Source of the DNA: Alphaproteobacteria bacterium
GTDB taxonomy: Bacteria; Pseudomonadota; Alphaproteobacteria; UBA8366
DNA length: 64,000 nt
Assembly (NCBI GenBank): GCA_009377445.1
Contig: WHUA01000002.1
Coordinates: 186,001-250,000 of the forward strand
Reading direction: 5' to 3'
A program made the translations under genes and the position numbers. This document shows, in pieces, positions 16,256-24,584 of this stretch; the stretch's first letter is position 1; each line of letters begins with the position of its first letter. The notes under the pieces are model-generated. The model saw only the letters and a program-made list of their open reading frames with translations. It was not told the origin of the DNA and ran no database searches.

Positions 16256-17134
16256 ATGAAGCACCGGACGCTCGGCGAGGCGACCATCTCGCGCGTGCTG
16301 GAGCTGAACACGCCGGATTTCGAGCCATACGGCTTCTTTCCGGAAACCAAGCCTGAGGACTGGACGCCGCATCTGCACTGGCTGAAGCCGAAGTGCATGG
16401 ACCCCGCCAGCGGCAACCTCTACTTCCCGATGCAGTCCTACGTCGTCCGCACCGCCCATCACACGATCCTGATCGACGGCTGCGTCGGCAACGACAAGAC
16501 GCGGCCGCACCGCCCGCGCTGGCACATGAAGACGGACACGCGCTATCTCGACGGCCTCGCCGCCGCCGGTCTCCGGCCCGAGGACATCGACTACGTCATG
16601 TGCACGCACATGCATGTGGATCATGTCGGCTGGAACACGCGGCTGCTCGACGGGCGCTGGGTCCCGACCTTCCCGAACGCGAAATACGTCTTCTCGCGGA
16701 AGGAGCACGACTACTGGCTCGCCGAGCACAAGAAGGCGCCGCTCGATCATTTCGCCGACAGCGTGCTGCCGATCGTCGAGGCGAAGCGGGCGCTGATGGT
16801 CGAGAGCGACCACGCGCTCGACGACGAGGTCTGGCTCGAGCCGACGCCGGGCCACACGCCCGACCATTTCGCCGTGCGCCTCGCCTCGGCCGGCGCGAAC
16901 GCGGTGTTCAGCGGCGACCTGATGCATTCGCCGATCCAGTGCCGCCATCCCGAATGGCGCGCCCGCCCCGACTACGACCCGCCCCAGGCCCGCGCCACCC
17001 GCCGCGCCTTCATGGAGCGCTACTGCGAAACCGACGTTCTGGTCTGCACCGCGCATTTCCCGCTGCCGTCCGCGGGGCATTTTGTGCGGCACGGCGAGGT
17101 GTTCGATTTCCGGTACGATGCGGCGGAGTGGTAG
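16256..17134 (+). CDS. Metallo-beta-lactamase-fold hydrolase
   Basis: A 292-residue zinc hydrolase with the diagnostic THMHVDHVGWNT motif (HxHxDH) near residue 120, a second His in PTPGHTPDHF near 202, an Asp in FSGDLMHS near 221, and a C-terminal CTAHFPLP His. The arrangement resembles the AHL-lactonase and alkyl-sulfatase-like group within the superfamily. The true substrate cannot be assigned. It is preceded by a clear AGGGAGG ribosome site and stands alone between pagL and the second TRAP operon. Confidence 0.88.
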   Translation: MKHRTLGEATISRVLELNTPDFEPYGFFPETKPEDWTPHLHWLKPKCMDPASGNLYFPMQSYVVRTAHHTILIDGCVGNDKTRPHRPRWHMKTDTRYLDGLAAAGLRPEDIDYVMCTHMHVDHVGWNTRLLDGRWVPTFPNAKYVFSRKEHDYWLAEHKKAPLDHFADSVLPIVEAKRALMVESDHALDDEVWLEPTPGHTPDHFAVRLASAGANAVFSGDLMHSPIQCRHPEWRARPDYDPPQARATRRAFMERYCETDVLVCTAHFPLPSAGHFVRHGEVFDFRYDAAEW

Positions 17135-17157
17135 CCTTGGCATTGAACGGGCGGTGA

Positions 17158-17257
17158 GCACTCATCCTTTGCCAGGCCCAGGATGAGGGTTGATTTGAAC
17201 CGGAAGGAAGAATGCCTCATGTTGAGCCTGTCGAAACATGAGGCGCGCGCCGAAGGC
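17158..17257. repeat. Family B short repeat
   Basis: Inverted CTCATCC...GGATGAG and CCTCATGTTGAGCCTGTCGAA pairs are separated by about 25 bases. The block is a diverged, shortened version of the composite repeat at 11129, lying just before the second TRAP operon. Confidence 0.65.
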
Positions 17258-17311
17258 GCGCATCCCGCAGTCTAAAATCAACAAGCGCGCCGAGAGGGGG
17301 AGAAACGATCC

Positions 17312-17845
17312 ATGCTCGATCGCATAGCCAACAACGTCGTGTCGGCGTCCGTCGTGGTGTTGACATTGGCCGCCCTGATCATCGGCACGATGCAGGTCAC
17401 GCTGCGCTACGTCTTCAACACGGGCTATCCGTGGTCCGAAGGAATCTTCGTCATGCTCACCGTATGGGCGATGCTGCTGGCCGGCATCCGCACGGTGCGC
17501 GAAGGCCAGCACGTTCGCGTCGACGTCGCGCTGATGCTGATGCCGCCGGCCGTGCGCGCGTTCTGCGAGGGCATTGCGGTGGCCGCGGCGATCGCGCTTT
17601 CCGCCTATTTCGCCTATTGCGGCGCGCTGTACCTGCATTTCGTCTGGAGCATCGACGCGACCTCGGCGGAGACCTACCTGCCGATCTGGGTCATTTATCT
17701 GGTCATCCCGATCAGCATGGCCGGCTTCTGCCTGCGCTACGTCCACCGGATCTACCTCTGGCGGCGGGGCGGCGTGCCGCCCTGCGAGGAGCTCGCCGCC
17801 GGCGAAGGCCGCGCGCATGAGTCGGCCACGGGGCATGTCGCGTAA
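17312..17845 (+). CDS. dctQ: TRAP transporter small permease (DctQ family), second system
   Basis: A 177-residue membrane protein with four helices and the conserved LRYVFNTGYPWSEG region near residue 32 typical of DctQ. The ribosome site GAGAGGGGGAGA precedes the ATG. Its stop overlaps the first base of dctM (TAATG), so the pair is translationally coupled. It is only distantly related to the dctQ at 1709. Confidence 0.92.
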   Translation: MLDRIANNVVSASVVVLTLAALIIGTMQVTLRYVFNTGYPWSEGIFVMLTVWAMLLAGIRTVREGQHVRVDVALMLMPPAVRAFCEGIAVAAAIALSAYFAYCGALYLHFVWSIDATSAETYLPIWVIYLVIPISMAGFCLRYVHRIYLWRRGGVPPCEELAAGEGRAHESATGHVA

Positions 17846-19173
17846 TGACCGTCCTCACCCTCCTCGTCATCTTCTTCGCCCTCATCGTCGTCGGCGCGCC
17901 GATCGCGGTCGCCCTGGGCTTGTCGACCGTCGTCACCTCGCTGCTCTTCTCGCCGATGCCGCCCGCGATCATCGGCCAGAAGATATTCGCCAATCTCGAC
18001 CATTTCTCGCTCATGGCGGTGCCGTTCTTCTTCTTCGCAGCCGCCTTCATGGAAAGCGGCGGGCTGGTAACGCGGCTGGTAGGCCTCGCCAATTCGATGG
18101 TCGGCCACTGGAAGGGTGGCCTCGGCGTGACCTCGGTGCTTTCCTGCATGTTCTTCGCCGCCATTTCCGGCTCGAGCCCGGCCACGGTCGCGGCGATCGG
18201 GCGCACCATGTTTCCCGCCCTGGTGAAGGAGGGGTACTCGAAGGACTATGCGATCGGGGCGATCGCGACGGCCGGCTCGATCGGCATCCTGATCCCGCCC
18301 AGCATCCCGCTGATCCTTTACGGCTTCGTCACCGAAACCTCGATCACGCGGCTGTTCATCGCCGGCATCGTCCCCGGCATCATGTACGGCTGCGGGATGA
18401 TGCTGATGGCGCGGTTCCTCGCCGGGCGCCTCGACTACGAGCCGCGGGAGCGCGCAAGCTGGGCCGAGCGCGGCCGGGCATTCCGCATGGCGGGCCCCGC
18501 CCTGACGCTTCCGTTGTTCATCTTCGTCGGCATCTACGGCTTCCCCGAGTTCACGCTGCTGGGCTTCCACTACGACGGCGGCGCGGTCTTCACGCCCACG
18601 GAAGCGGCGATCATCGCCACCGTGCTCGCGATCGTGATCGGGCTCTGGGTCTACCGGGAACACACGCTCCGCTCGCTCGGCGGGACGATCATGGAGACGG
18701 CGCCGCGCGTCGGCATGATCTTCTGGGTCGCCGCCAACGCCATCCTGTTCGGCTTCTTCGTCACCAGCATCGGCCTGCCGGATCAGATCACGCAGACGAT
18801 CCTGGACGCCAACATGCCGCCCTGGCTGTTCCTGCTGACGGTGAACCTGCTGCTGGTGGTGGTCGGCTTCTTCATGGAAGGCGTGCCGGTCATCCTGATG
18901 TTCGTGCCGCTGCTTTTCCCGGCGGCGACGACGCTGGGAATCGATCCGGTGCACTTCGCCATCATCGTTGTGGTAAACATAGAGCTCGGCCTGATCACGC
19001 CGCCGGTCGGGCTCAACCTGTTCGTCGGCAGCTCGATCGCCAACATGCCGGTGCTCAGCGTCTTCAAGGCCTGTCTGCCGTGGAGCCTGGTGACCGTCAT
19101 AATGCTCGGCATCGTCACTTATATCCCTGAGGTGAGCCTGTTCCTGCCGAACCTCATGCAGGGAACCAACTAA
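17845..19173 (+). CDS. dctM: TRAP transporter large permease (DctM family), second system
   Basis: A 442-residue permease with about twelve membrane helices. Family landmarks are SGSSPATVAAIG near residue 110, AGSIGILIPPSIPLILYG near 148, and ITPPVGLNLFVGSS near residue 390. It forms the transport channel of the system whose binding protein follows 15 bases downstream. The substrate is not evident. Confidence 0.94.
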   Translation: MTVLTLLVIFFALIVVGAPIAVALGLSTVVTSLLFSPMPPAIIGQKIFANLDHFSLMAVPFFFFAAAFMESGGLVTRLVGLANSMVGHWKGGLGVTSVLSCMFFAAISGSSPATVAAIGRTMFPALVKEGYSKDYAIGAIATAGSIGILIPPSIPLILYGFVTETSITRLFIAGIVPGIMYGCGMMLMARFLAGRLDYEPRERASWAERGRAFRMAGPALTLPLFIFVGIYGFPEFTLLGFHYDGGAVFTPTEAAIIATVLAIVIGLWVYREHTLRSLGGTIMETAPRVGMIFWVAANAILFGFFVTSIGLPDQITQTILDANMPPWLFLLTVNLLLVVVGFFMEGVPVILMFVPLLFPAATTLGIDPVHFAIIVVVNIELGLITPPVGLNLFVGSSIANMPVLSVFKACLPWSLVTVIMLGIVTYIPEVSLFLPNLMQGTN

Positions 19174-19188
19174 GGAGGAGAAACCACC

Positions 19189-20211
19189 ATGCCCATGAAG
19201 CCAGTCCGCAAGACCGCGCTCCTCGGCGCAGTCGCCGGCGCCATCGCGTTGCTGTCGGTGCCGATGGCGGCGCTCGCCAAGACCAAGGTCATCCTGTCGA
19301 ACGACACCCAGGCGCTCAGCCTCAAGGGCAAGACCTTCGAGCTGTTCAAAAAGGAGATCGAGAAGCGGCTCGGCGACAAGGTCGCCGTCGAGCTGCACCA
19401 GTCGGGCGCGTTGTTCGACCAGAAGACGCAGATCCAGGGATTGCAGCTTGGCGGCGCGCATTTCATCTCGCCCACGGTCGGCATCTATAGCTCGATCTCG
19501 CCGAAGGTGAACGCCCTGCTGCTTCCCTTCATGCTGCCCAATGCACAGGCGGTGGACGCGGCAGTCAACGATCCGGTGGTGCGCGCCTCCTTCCTGCCCG
19601 AGCTCGAGAAGAAGAACGTCCTGCCGGTCGCGGTCTGGGTCAACGGCCCGCGCAACATAGGCTACAAGCGGGAGAAGCCGATCCTGACGCCGGAGGGCAT
19701 GAAAGGCCTGAAGATTCGCGTGCAGTCGGCGCCGATCTATGTCGATACGATGAAGGCCTTCGGCGCCAACGTCATCGCCATGTCGTGGAGCGAGACGCCG
19801 ACGGCGCTGCAGCAGGGAGTCATCGACGCGGTCGAGCCGACCCCCAACGCCTGGGTCGCCAGCAAGATCTACGAGCTCGTCAACAACATCACGGTGACCG
19901 ACTATTGCTTCGACTTCTATATCGTGGGTTCGAACAAGCAATGGTGGGAAGGACTGCCCGCGGACGTTCGCAAGGGCATCCAGGAGGCGCTCGACGCCGC
20001 GACGCACTGGAACTGGGAAAACGCCAAGAAGATCAACCAGGAATCCAACGCGCAGATCAAGGCGGCGGGCGTCGGCATCTACGAGCTGACCGAGGCGCAG
20101 AAGAAGCCATGGATCAAAGCCGTGCAGCCGATCTGGAAGCGATTCGGCGACGACCTCGTCGGCGCGAAGGTCGTGGCGCGGCTGAAGGAGATCGGCGAGA
20201 AGTATAAGTGA
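19189..20211 (+). CDS. dctP: TRAP transporter substrate-binding protein (DctP family), second system
   Basis: A 340-residue periplasmic protein with a signal peptide ending near residue 27 (MAALAKT). The central IRVQSAPIYVDTMKAFGANV and MSWSETPTALQQGVIDAVEPT segments are the DctP ligand-binding core, with the conserved Arg in KIRVQ. The ribosome site AAGGAGGAGA is strong. The gene order dctQ-dctM-dctP differs from the first system, and sequence similarity to its three paralogues there is low, so the ligands probably differ. Confidence 0.94.
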   Translation: MPMKPVRKTALLGAVAGAIALLSVPMAALAKTKVILSNDTQALSLKGKTFELFKKEIEKRLGDKVAVELHQSGALFDQKTQIQGLQLGGAHFISPTVGIYSSISPKVNALLLPFMLPNAQAVDAAVNDPVVRASFLPELEKKNVLPVAVWVNGPRNIGYKREKPILTPEGMKGLKIRVQSAPIYVDTMKAFGANVIAMSWSETPTALQQGVIDAVEPTPNAWVASKIYELVNNITVTDYCFDFYIVGSNKQWWEGLPADVRKGIQEALDAATHWNWENAKKINQESNAQIKAAGVGIYELTEAQKKPWIKAVQPIWKRFGDDLVGAKVVARLKEIGEKYK

Positions 20212-20290
20212 TTGCGCAAGGTTCGTGGATGCGCGCATCAAGTGCACTGCTGTCCGGTTAAGCATCTGTCGGGCTGCCAGATCGGCGCGC

Positions 20291-20380
20291 ATGGACTCCG
20301 CGGACAAGCCGCGGAGTGACGATTTATGTGTAGATTTATATATTTACCGTCATTCCCCGGCTTGGCCGGGGAATCCACGG
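20291..20380. repeat. Family A paired-hairpin repeat, copy 3
   Basis: ACTCCGCGGACAAGCCGCGG and CCCCGGCTTGGCCGGGG are both perfect palindromic arms. Spacer and flanks share many positions with the copy at 201. It lies between two convergent genes (TRAP dctP and mlaC-like) and could end transcription from both sides. Confidence 0.78.
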
Positions 20381-20430
20381 CTCGGTGCGTATGACCGGCA
20401 AAGCGTGAGACAGGCGGACACTCGCCCTGG

Positions 20431-21087
20431 TCACTTCCCGTTCCGTATCTCCGCGTTCTTCCTGCGGAGCGCGTCGACGAGGCCGTCGGCGCCGCGGCCG
20501 TTGTGCTGGAGGACGGCGCCGATCTCGGACTTGTAGAGCATCGCCTGGCTGATGCCGAGGATCGTGATGTCGACGATGGCGTAGCGCTCCTTGCCGCTGC
20601 GGATGCGCCAGTCGATCCCGACCCAGTCCGCGCCCTTGCGGTTCACGCGGCTGTGCAGCATCACCTGCTGGTCGTTGATCGGCGTGTGGCCGGTGAAGCG
20701 GATGATGTCGTTGATGTCGGCCGTGACGCGGGGACCATAGTGCATCACCCGCGACGTATAGGTCTGGACGATCAGCTCCTCGAACTCCGCCATGTACTGC
20801 CGCTTCTGTTCCGGCGTTAGCTTCGCGCGCGCGGGGCCGAGGGCGAAATTGGCGATCGCCGGGACGTCGAAGCCGTAGCGGAACTCGGCCCTGAGCTTCT
20901 CCGCGATCCGCTGGCGCGGCTCGGTGTGCGCCCGCAGGATCCGGCTCACCCGCACGACCCCGTCGAGCACGAACTGCTGCGCCTTGGCGACGTCCGGCGC
21001 CGCGGATGCCGCTCCCGGATACGCCAGCGCGACCAGGAGGATCGCCGCGAGAGCCGATAACGAGCGAGAGCGCTGCACGAATGACAT
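20431..21087 (-). CDS. MlaC/Ttg2D-family phospholipid-binding protein
   Basis: A 218-residue periplasmic protein with a signal peptide (about residues 1-29, GAASAAPD). The body matches the MlaC family, which carries phospholipids between the outer membrane and an inner-membrane ABC complex: ALGPARAKLTPEQKRQYMAEF followed by YGPRVTADI and VDWRIRSG-like strands (IDWRIRSG). No mlaA/B/D/E/F gene is present nearby. In polyene and hopanoid loci such proteins can occur alone. The ATG at 21087 gives the best signal peptide. Confidence 0.85.
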   Translation of the reverse strand: MSFVQRSRSLSALAAILLVALAYPGAASAAPDVAKAQQFVLDGVVRVSRILRAHTEPRQRIAEKLRAEFRYGFDVPAIANFALGPARAKLTPEQKRQYMAEFEELIVQTYTSRVMHYGPRVTADINDIIRFTGHTPINDQQVMLHSRVNRKGADWVGIDWRIRSGKERYAIVDITILGISQAMLYKSEIGAVLQHNGRGADGLVDALRRKNAEIRNGK

Positions 21088-21289
21088 CTCCTGGCGATGA
21101 GGCGGCCGCGGATAGCTTCTAGGACGGGCGCCGCGGAAAATCCACCCCCATTCCAAGCCGCGCCGCGCACCATATTGACGAGATTTTCGGTTCGCGAATT
21201 CAACCAACGATGATATGTAGTCCCCGGCCGGCCCATGGACCGTCACGATCGAAACAACAGAGTACACAGAGTACAAGGGAACCTGAATA

Positions 21290-21694
21290 ATGATTGTCAC
21301 GCGTTTTCGCATCGCCGCCGCCCTCGGCATTCTCATCCTCGCCGCGGCATGCACGAAGCCGATGCACAAGGTCGAAGCGTCCAAATATGGCTGGGGCCCG
21401 CAAAAGGGCGTAACGCTGGCCCAGATGCAGGGCGCCATCGAGAAGACCGCGCGCGATCTCGGCTGGCAGCTCAGCGACGTGAAGTCCGGCAGCTTCACCG
21501 GCGAGCGAACTTGGGACGCCAACAAGCACAAAATCGTCGTCGGCGTAAATTACGACGAGAAATCCTTCAGCATCCGCTATAAGGACAGCACGAATATGAG
21601 CTACAACGGCAGCTCCATACATCATACCTATAACGACATGGTTTCGACGCTGCAGGACCACATAAAGACCAACGTCTCGAAGCTGACGCCATAA
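21290..21694 (+). CDS. Small lipoprotein, paralogue A
   Basis: A 134-residue protein with a lipoprotein signal (LILAAAC, acylated Cys at residue 20). The conserved core IEKTARDLGWQ ... FSIRYKDSTNMSYNG ... HHTYNDMVSTLQDHI is shared with the protein at 26747, so both belong to one small family. The function is unknown; it is probably anchored on the periplasmic face of a membrane. It immediately precedes the chorismatase gene on the same strand, and the paralogue ends the left arm of the pigment locus. Confidence 0.75.
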   Translation: MIVTRFRIAAALGILILAAACTKPMHKVEASKYGWGPQKGVTLAQMQGAIEKTARDLGWQLSDVKSGSFTGERTWDANKHKIVVGVNYDEKSFSIRYKDSTNMSYNGSSIHHTYNDMVSTLQDHIKTNVSKLTP

Positions 21695-21744
21695 CGCATC
21701 TGCCCGCCGACCCGGCGGCACAACGCGGATAGACCCATTCGACC

Positions 21745-22752
21745 GTGCGTAACCTCGCTCACCAAAACACCCCGATCGGGTGGGACTATCTGACGCCGCA
21801 ATCCTACCTGGCGCTCGCGCCCGGCGGGCGGGAGCGGCCCGTGGCGGCGATCGTCCACGGCGACTTCGCCCCGCCGCCGCGGCCCTGGCCGCAGATCCAC
21901 AGCCACCTGCCGCCGCTGGATGGGGCGGCGCGGGTCGAGGTTCTGTCCTCCGCCGCCGCCGCGACGTTCGAGCGCGAGGACGGCTTCGACCTGCTGCTCG
22001 CCGACGATTTCATGATCGCGGCCGGCCGCTTCGAGGAAGCCGGCGGCGAATCGCTCGCGGCCGGGACGGAACGGCTCTACGCGACGCTGCTCCGCCTGAT
22101 CGCGGATCGCGGCTATCCCCACCTGCTGCGCCTGTGGAACATCCTGGAGCGCATCAACCGGGAACAGGACGGGCTGGAGCGGTACCGCCATTTCTGCATC
22201 GGGCGGCACGAGGCCTTCGCCCGGATGCGCCCCGACCTCGCGGAACGCTATCCCGCCGCGAGCGCCGTGGGCGCCGGCGGCGGCGGCCTCTGCGTCTATC
22301 TCATCGCCGCGCGCAGCCCCGGGACGCCCATCGAAAATCCGAATCAGGTGAGCGCCTTCCGCTATCCCGCGCAATACGGCCCGCGCAGCCCGTCCTTCTC
22401 GCGGGCGCTGGTCAAGCAATGGGGCGCGCACGCGAACCTCTTCATATCCGGCACCGCCAGCATCACCGGCCACGAGACGCAGCACGCCGGCGACCTGGCG
22501 GCGCAGGCGGAGCGAACGGCGGACAACCTGGAGACGCTGGTGCGCGCCGCGGAACAACGGTCGGGGACGCGCTTCCGCCTCGGCGACTCGGGCAGCATGC
22601 TCAAGGCCTATGTCCGCCGCGCCGAGGACTATCCCCTGGTCGGCGACCTGGTCGCCCGCCGGCTCGGGCGGGATGCGAGCGTGCTCTATCTCCGCGCCGA
22701 CATCTGCCGCGCCGCACTGCTGATCGAGGTCGACGGCGTCCTGTTCGCGTGA
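21745..22752 (+). CDS. Chorismatase (XanB2/FkbO/Hyg5 family)
   Basis: A 335-residue protein of the chorismatase family, often annotated pteridine-dependent deoxygenase-like. Recognisable parts are the LRLWNILERINREQDGLERYRHFCIGRHEAF-type stretch, ISGTASITGHETQH and VLYLRADICRAALLIEVDG. Family members split chorismate to 3- or 4-hydroxybenzoate or dihydroxycyclohexadiene carboxylates; XanB2 makes the hydroxybenzoates that start xanthomonadin. That role fits the polyene operon 10 kb away. The GTG start is the only one that keeps the conserved N-terminus. Activity type cannot be told from sequence by eye. Confidence 0.82.
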   Translation: MRNLAHQNTPIGWDYLTPQSYLALAPGGRERPVAAIVHGDFAPPPRPWPQIHSHLPPLDGAARVEVLSSAAAATFEREDGFDLLLADDFMIAAGRFEEAGGESLAAGTERLYATLLRLIADRGYPHLLRLWNILERINREQDGLERYRHFCIGRHEAFARMRPDLAERYPAASAVGAGGGGLCVYLIAARSPGTPIENPNQVSAFRYPAQYGPRSPSFSRALVKQWGAHANLFISGTASITGHETQHAGDLAAQAERTADNLETLVRAAEQRSGTRFRLGDSGSMLKAYVRRAEDYPLVGDLVARRLGRDASVLYLRADICRAALLIEVDGVLFA

Positions 22753-22767
22753 CGCGGAGCGCAAGCC

Positions 22768-23175
22768 ATGCCGGAAATTCTTCAGGTGCTGACATGCGTG
22801 GCGATCGGCAGCGCATTCGGCGGGATGGCTCGGCTCTTCCTGTCGGACTTCATCGCCCGGCGCGCCGGCGAGACGTTTCCCTGGGGCACGATCGCGGTGA
22901 ACGTCACCGGCTCGTTCGCCGCCGGGACGATCGCGGCCGCGTCGATGGGGAGTTCCCTGCTCCACACGCCCGCCGCGTGGCAGCTCCTCGTCCTCGGCTT
23001 CCTCGGCAGTTACACGACGGTATCGTCGTTCAGCCTGCAAACGCTGGGACTCTTCCGCGACGGCGAGATCCTGCGCGCCGGCGGGAACGTCGCGCTGTCG
23101 GTCGCGGCATGCCTGTCGGCGGTGGCGGTCGGCTATGCCGCCGGCACCGCCGCGTTCGGGGCGGCCGCGCCGTGA
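22768..23175 (+). CDS. crcB: Fluoride channel CrcB, first copy
   Basis: A 135-residue, four-helix membrane protein with the CrcB/Fluc motifs GGMARLFLSDF near residue 14, NVTGSFAAG near 45 and the SYTTVSSFSLQT segment near 75 that lines the fluoride pore. It exports fluoride as a dimer. The stop overlaps the second crcB start (GTGA), so the two are co-translated and may form a heterodimer. It follows the chorismatase stop by 15 bases. Confidence 0.92.
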   Translation: MPEILQVLTCVAIGSAFGGMARLFLSDFIARRAGETFPWGTIAVNVTGSFAAGTIAAASMGSSLLHTPAAWQLLVLGFLGSYTTVSSFSLQTLGLFRDGEILRAGGNVALSVAACLSAVAVGYAAGTAAFGAAAP

Positions 23176-23588
23176 GCCGGCATCGGGGGGTCGCGGCTTC
23201 CTATGCGGCGGCGGCGCTCGGCGCCGCGATCGGCGGCGTGCTGCGTGTGCTCGCCTCCGTGGCGATGCACGAATTTGCCGGATACGGCTTTCCCTGGGGC
23301 ACGCTGTTCGTCAACGTCACCGGCTCCTTCGCCATCGGCTTCTACGCGACGCTGGCCGGCCCGAAAGGCCGCCTCGCCGCTAGCCCGGTCCAGCGCCAGT
23401 TCGTCATGACCGGGATCTGCGGCGGCTACACCACCTTCTCGATGTTCAGCCTCGAGACGCTGCGCCTGCTGCACGACGGCGACATGCCCGCCGCCGCGTT
23501 CAATGTCGGCCTGTCGGTAATCGCCTGGCTGGCGGCGGTCTGGCTCGGCTATCGGGCCGCGGCGGCGGTCAACGGCGCGAAGGGCTAG
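23172..23588 (+). CDS. crcB: Fluoride channel CrcB, second copy
   Basis: A 138-residue CrcB protein starting at the GTG that overlaps the first copy. It carries GGVLRVLASVAMHEF, NVTGSFAIGFYA and GGYTTFSMFSLETLRL. Paired, non-identical crcB genes usually encode antiparallel heterodimers. No fluoride riboswitch is visible upstream, because the pair sits directly behind the chorismatase gene. It is followed by a family B repeat. Confidence 0.92.
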   Translation: MSRHRGVAASYAAAALGAAIGGVLRVLASVAMHEFAGYGFPWGTLFVNVTGSFAIGFYATLAGPKGRLAASPVQRQFVMTGICGGYTTFSMFSLETLRLLHDGDMPAAAFNVGLSVIAWLAAVWLGYRAAAAVNGAKG

Positions 23589-23610
23589 TTCGGCCCGGCG
23601 GTTGTGCCAA

Positions 23611-23698
23611 CTCATGCTTCGACAGGCTCAGCATGAGGGATACCTTATTGATTTAAACATACTATTTCCCTCATCCTGAGCCTGTCGAAGGATGAGTA
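23611..23698. repeat. Family B short repeat between convergent genes
   Basis: CTCATGCTTCGACAGGCTCA and CTCATCCTGAGCCTGTCGAA flank an AT-rich 25-base centre with TTTAAA. The arms pair over about 20 bases. It lies between the convergent crcB and methyltransferase genes, where it could act as a two-way terminator. Confidence 0.75.
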
Positions 23699-23709
23699 CG
23701 CGCCGGCGC

Positions 23710-24480
23710 CTACATCGCCTTCCGCGCCGTGTACTCGCTGAAGATCCGGGCGGCGACGTGGCGCGACGGGCGCTCGAAACCCACCTCGGCGAGGGTGTCC
23801 AGCACGGTCTGCGGCGGGACGCAGTTTTCGAAGGTGTCCCAGCAATAGGCATAGAGGTCGGTCGCCGCGCCGCTGCCCGTCGTCATGCGCGTCAGGGCGG
23901 GGACGGCGTAGCGCATGTAGCCCTTGAGGACATGCTTGAGGATGCCGCGTGGCGGCGGCGTCATCTCCATCAGCAGCAATCGCCCGCCCGGCCGCAGCAC
24001 CCGCAGGTATTCCTGGAAGGTCGTCCGCAGGTCGGCCACGTGGCGCAGCGCGAAGCCCATGCAGAGATGATCGACCGTCCCGCTGCCGACCGGCAGCGCC
24101 TCCGCCCTGCCGATGACCGGCGCGGCGACGCGGCCCTTGGCGACCGCCTCCGCCATCATGGCGGCGCTGGGATCGATGCTGACGACATGGCCGCCGGGCC
24201 CGACGATGCCGCGGGCCAGCTCCGACACGATGCCGGTCCCGCAGCCGACGTCCGCCATCTCCATGCCGGCGGCGAGGCCGGACCGCAGCAAGGCCTGGCG
24301 CCGGTACCAGCGGTCGGTCCAGAAGCTCATCCAGCGATTGATGCCGTCATAATGGGGGGCCGTCGCGCGGAACGAATCGGCCAGGTATTTCTGCCGCTGG
24401 CCCTCGTCGGCGTAGTAACCGAGGAGAAGCGGATGCGGCGCCACGCGGCGCTGCGTTTTCTGCATTTCGAGGATCGTCAC
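23710..24480 (-). CDS. SAM-dependent methyltransferase (UbiE/COQ5-like)
   Basis: A 256-residue class I methyltransferase. SAM-binding motif I is ADVGCGTGIVSELA near residue 75, motif II falls near GGHVVSIDPSAAMM, and motif IV/post-IV near LRVLRPGGRLLLMEM. The similarity is to the UbiE group, which methylates quinones and other aromatic rings. Lying between the chorismatase and halogenase genes, it may methylate the aryl head of a polyene. The GTG at 24480 follows GGAAGG and is preferred, although ATG at 24465 is possible. Confidence 0.83.
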   Translation of the reverse strand: MTILEMQKTQRRVAPHPLLLGYYADEGQRQKYLADSFRATAPHYDGINRWMSFWTDRWYRRQALLRSGLAAGMEMADVGCGTGIVSELARGIVGPGGHVVSIDPSAAMMAEAVAKGRVAAPVIGRAEALPVGSGTVDHLCMGFALRHVADLRTTFQEYLRVLRPGGRLLLMEMTPPPRGILKHVLKGYMRYAVPALTRMTTGSGAATDLYAYCWDTFENCVPPQTVLDTLAEVGFERPSRHVAARIFSEYTARKAM

Positions 24481-24584
24481 GGACGGTCGCCTTCCGGTTG
24501 TTGCGCTGCTTCTGGGAACGCCATGATGCGCGGATCGCTCCATTTCCGATAGCGCCGGAACGCGGATGCGGTATAAAAATCGAC

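Noticed and set aside
17752..20307. 851-codon minus-strand frame opposite the second TRAP system
   Set aside because: It covers three genuine plus-strand genes and has a low-complexity Arg/Asp/Glu composition. It is an antisense shadow of GC-rich codons.
22700..22768. Fluoride riboswitch before crcB
   Set aside because: The 15 bases between the chorismatase stop and crcB are too short, and the upstream sequence is coding.
23710..24480. Housekeeping ubiquinone methyltransferase UbiE
   Set aside because: The similarity is at the SAM-binding motifs only, and no ubiB or other quinone gene adjoins it; its place in the pigment arm suggests a different substrate.
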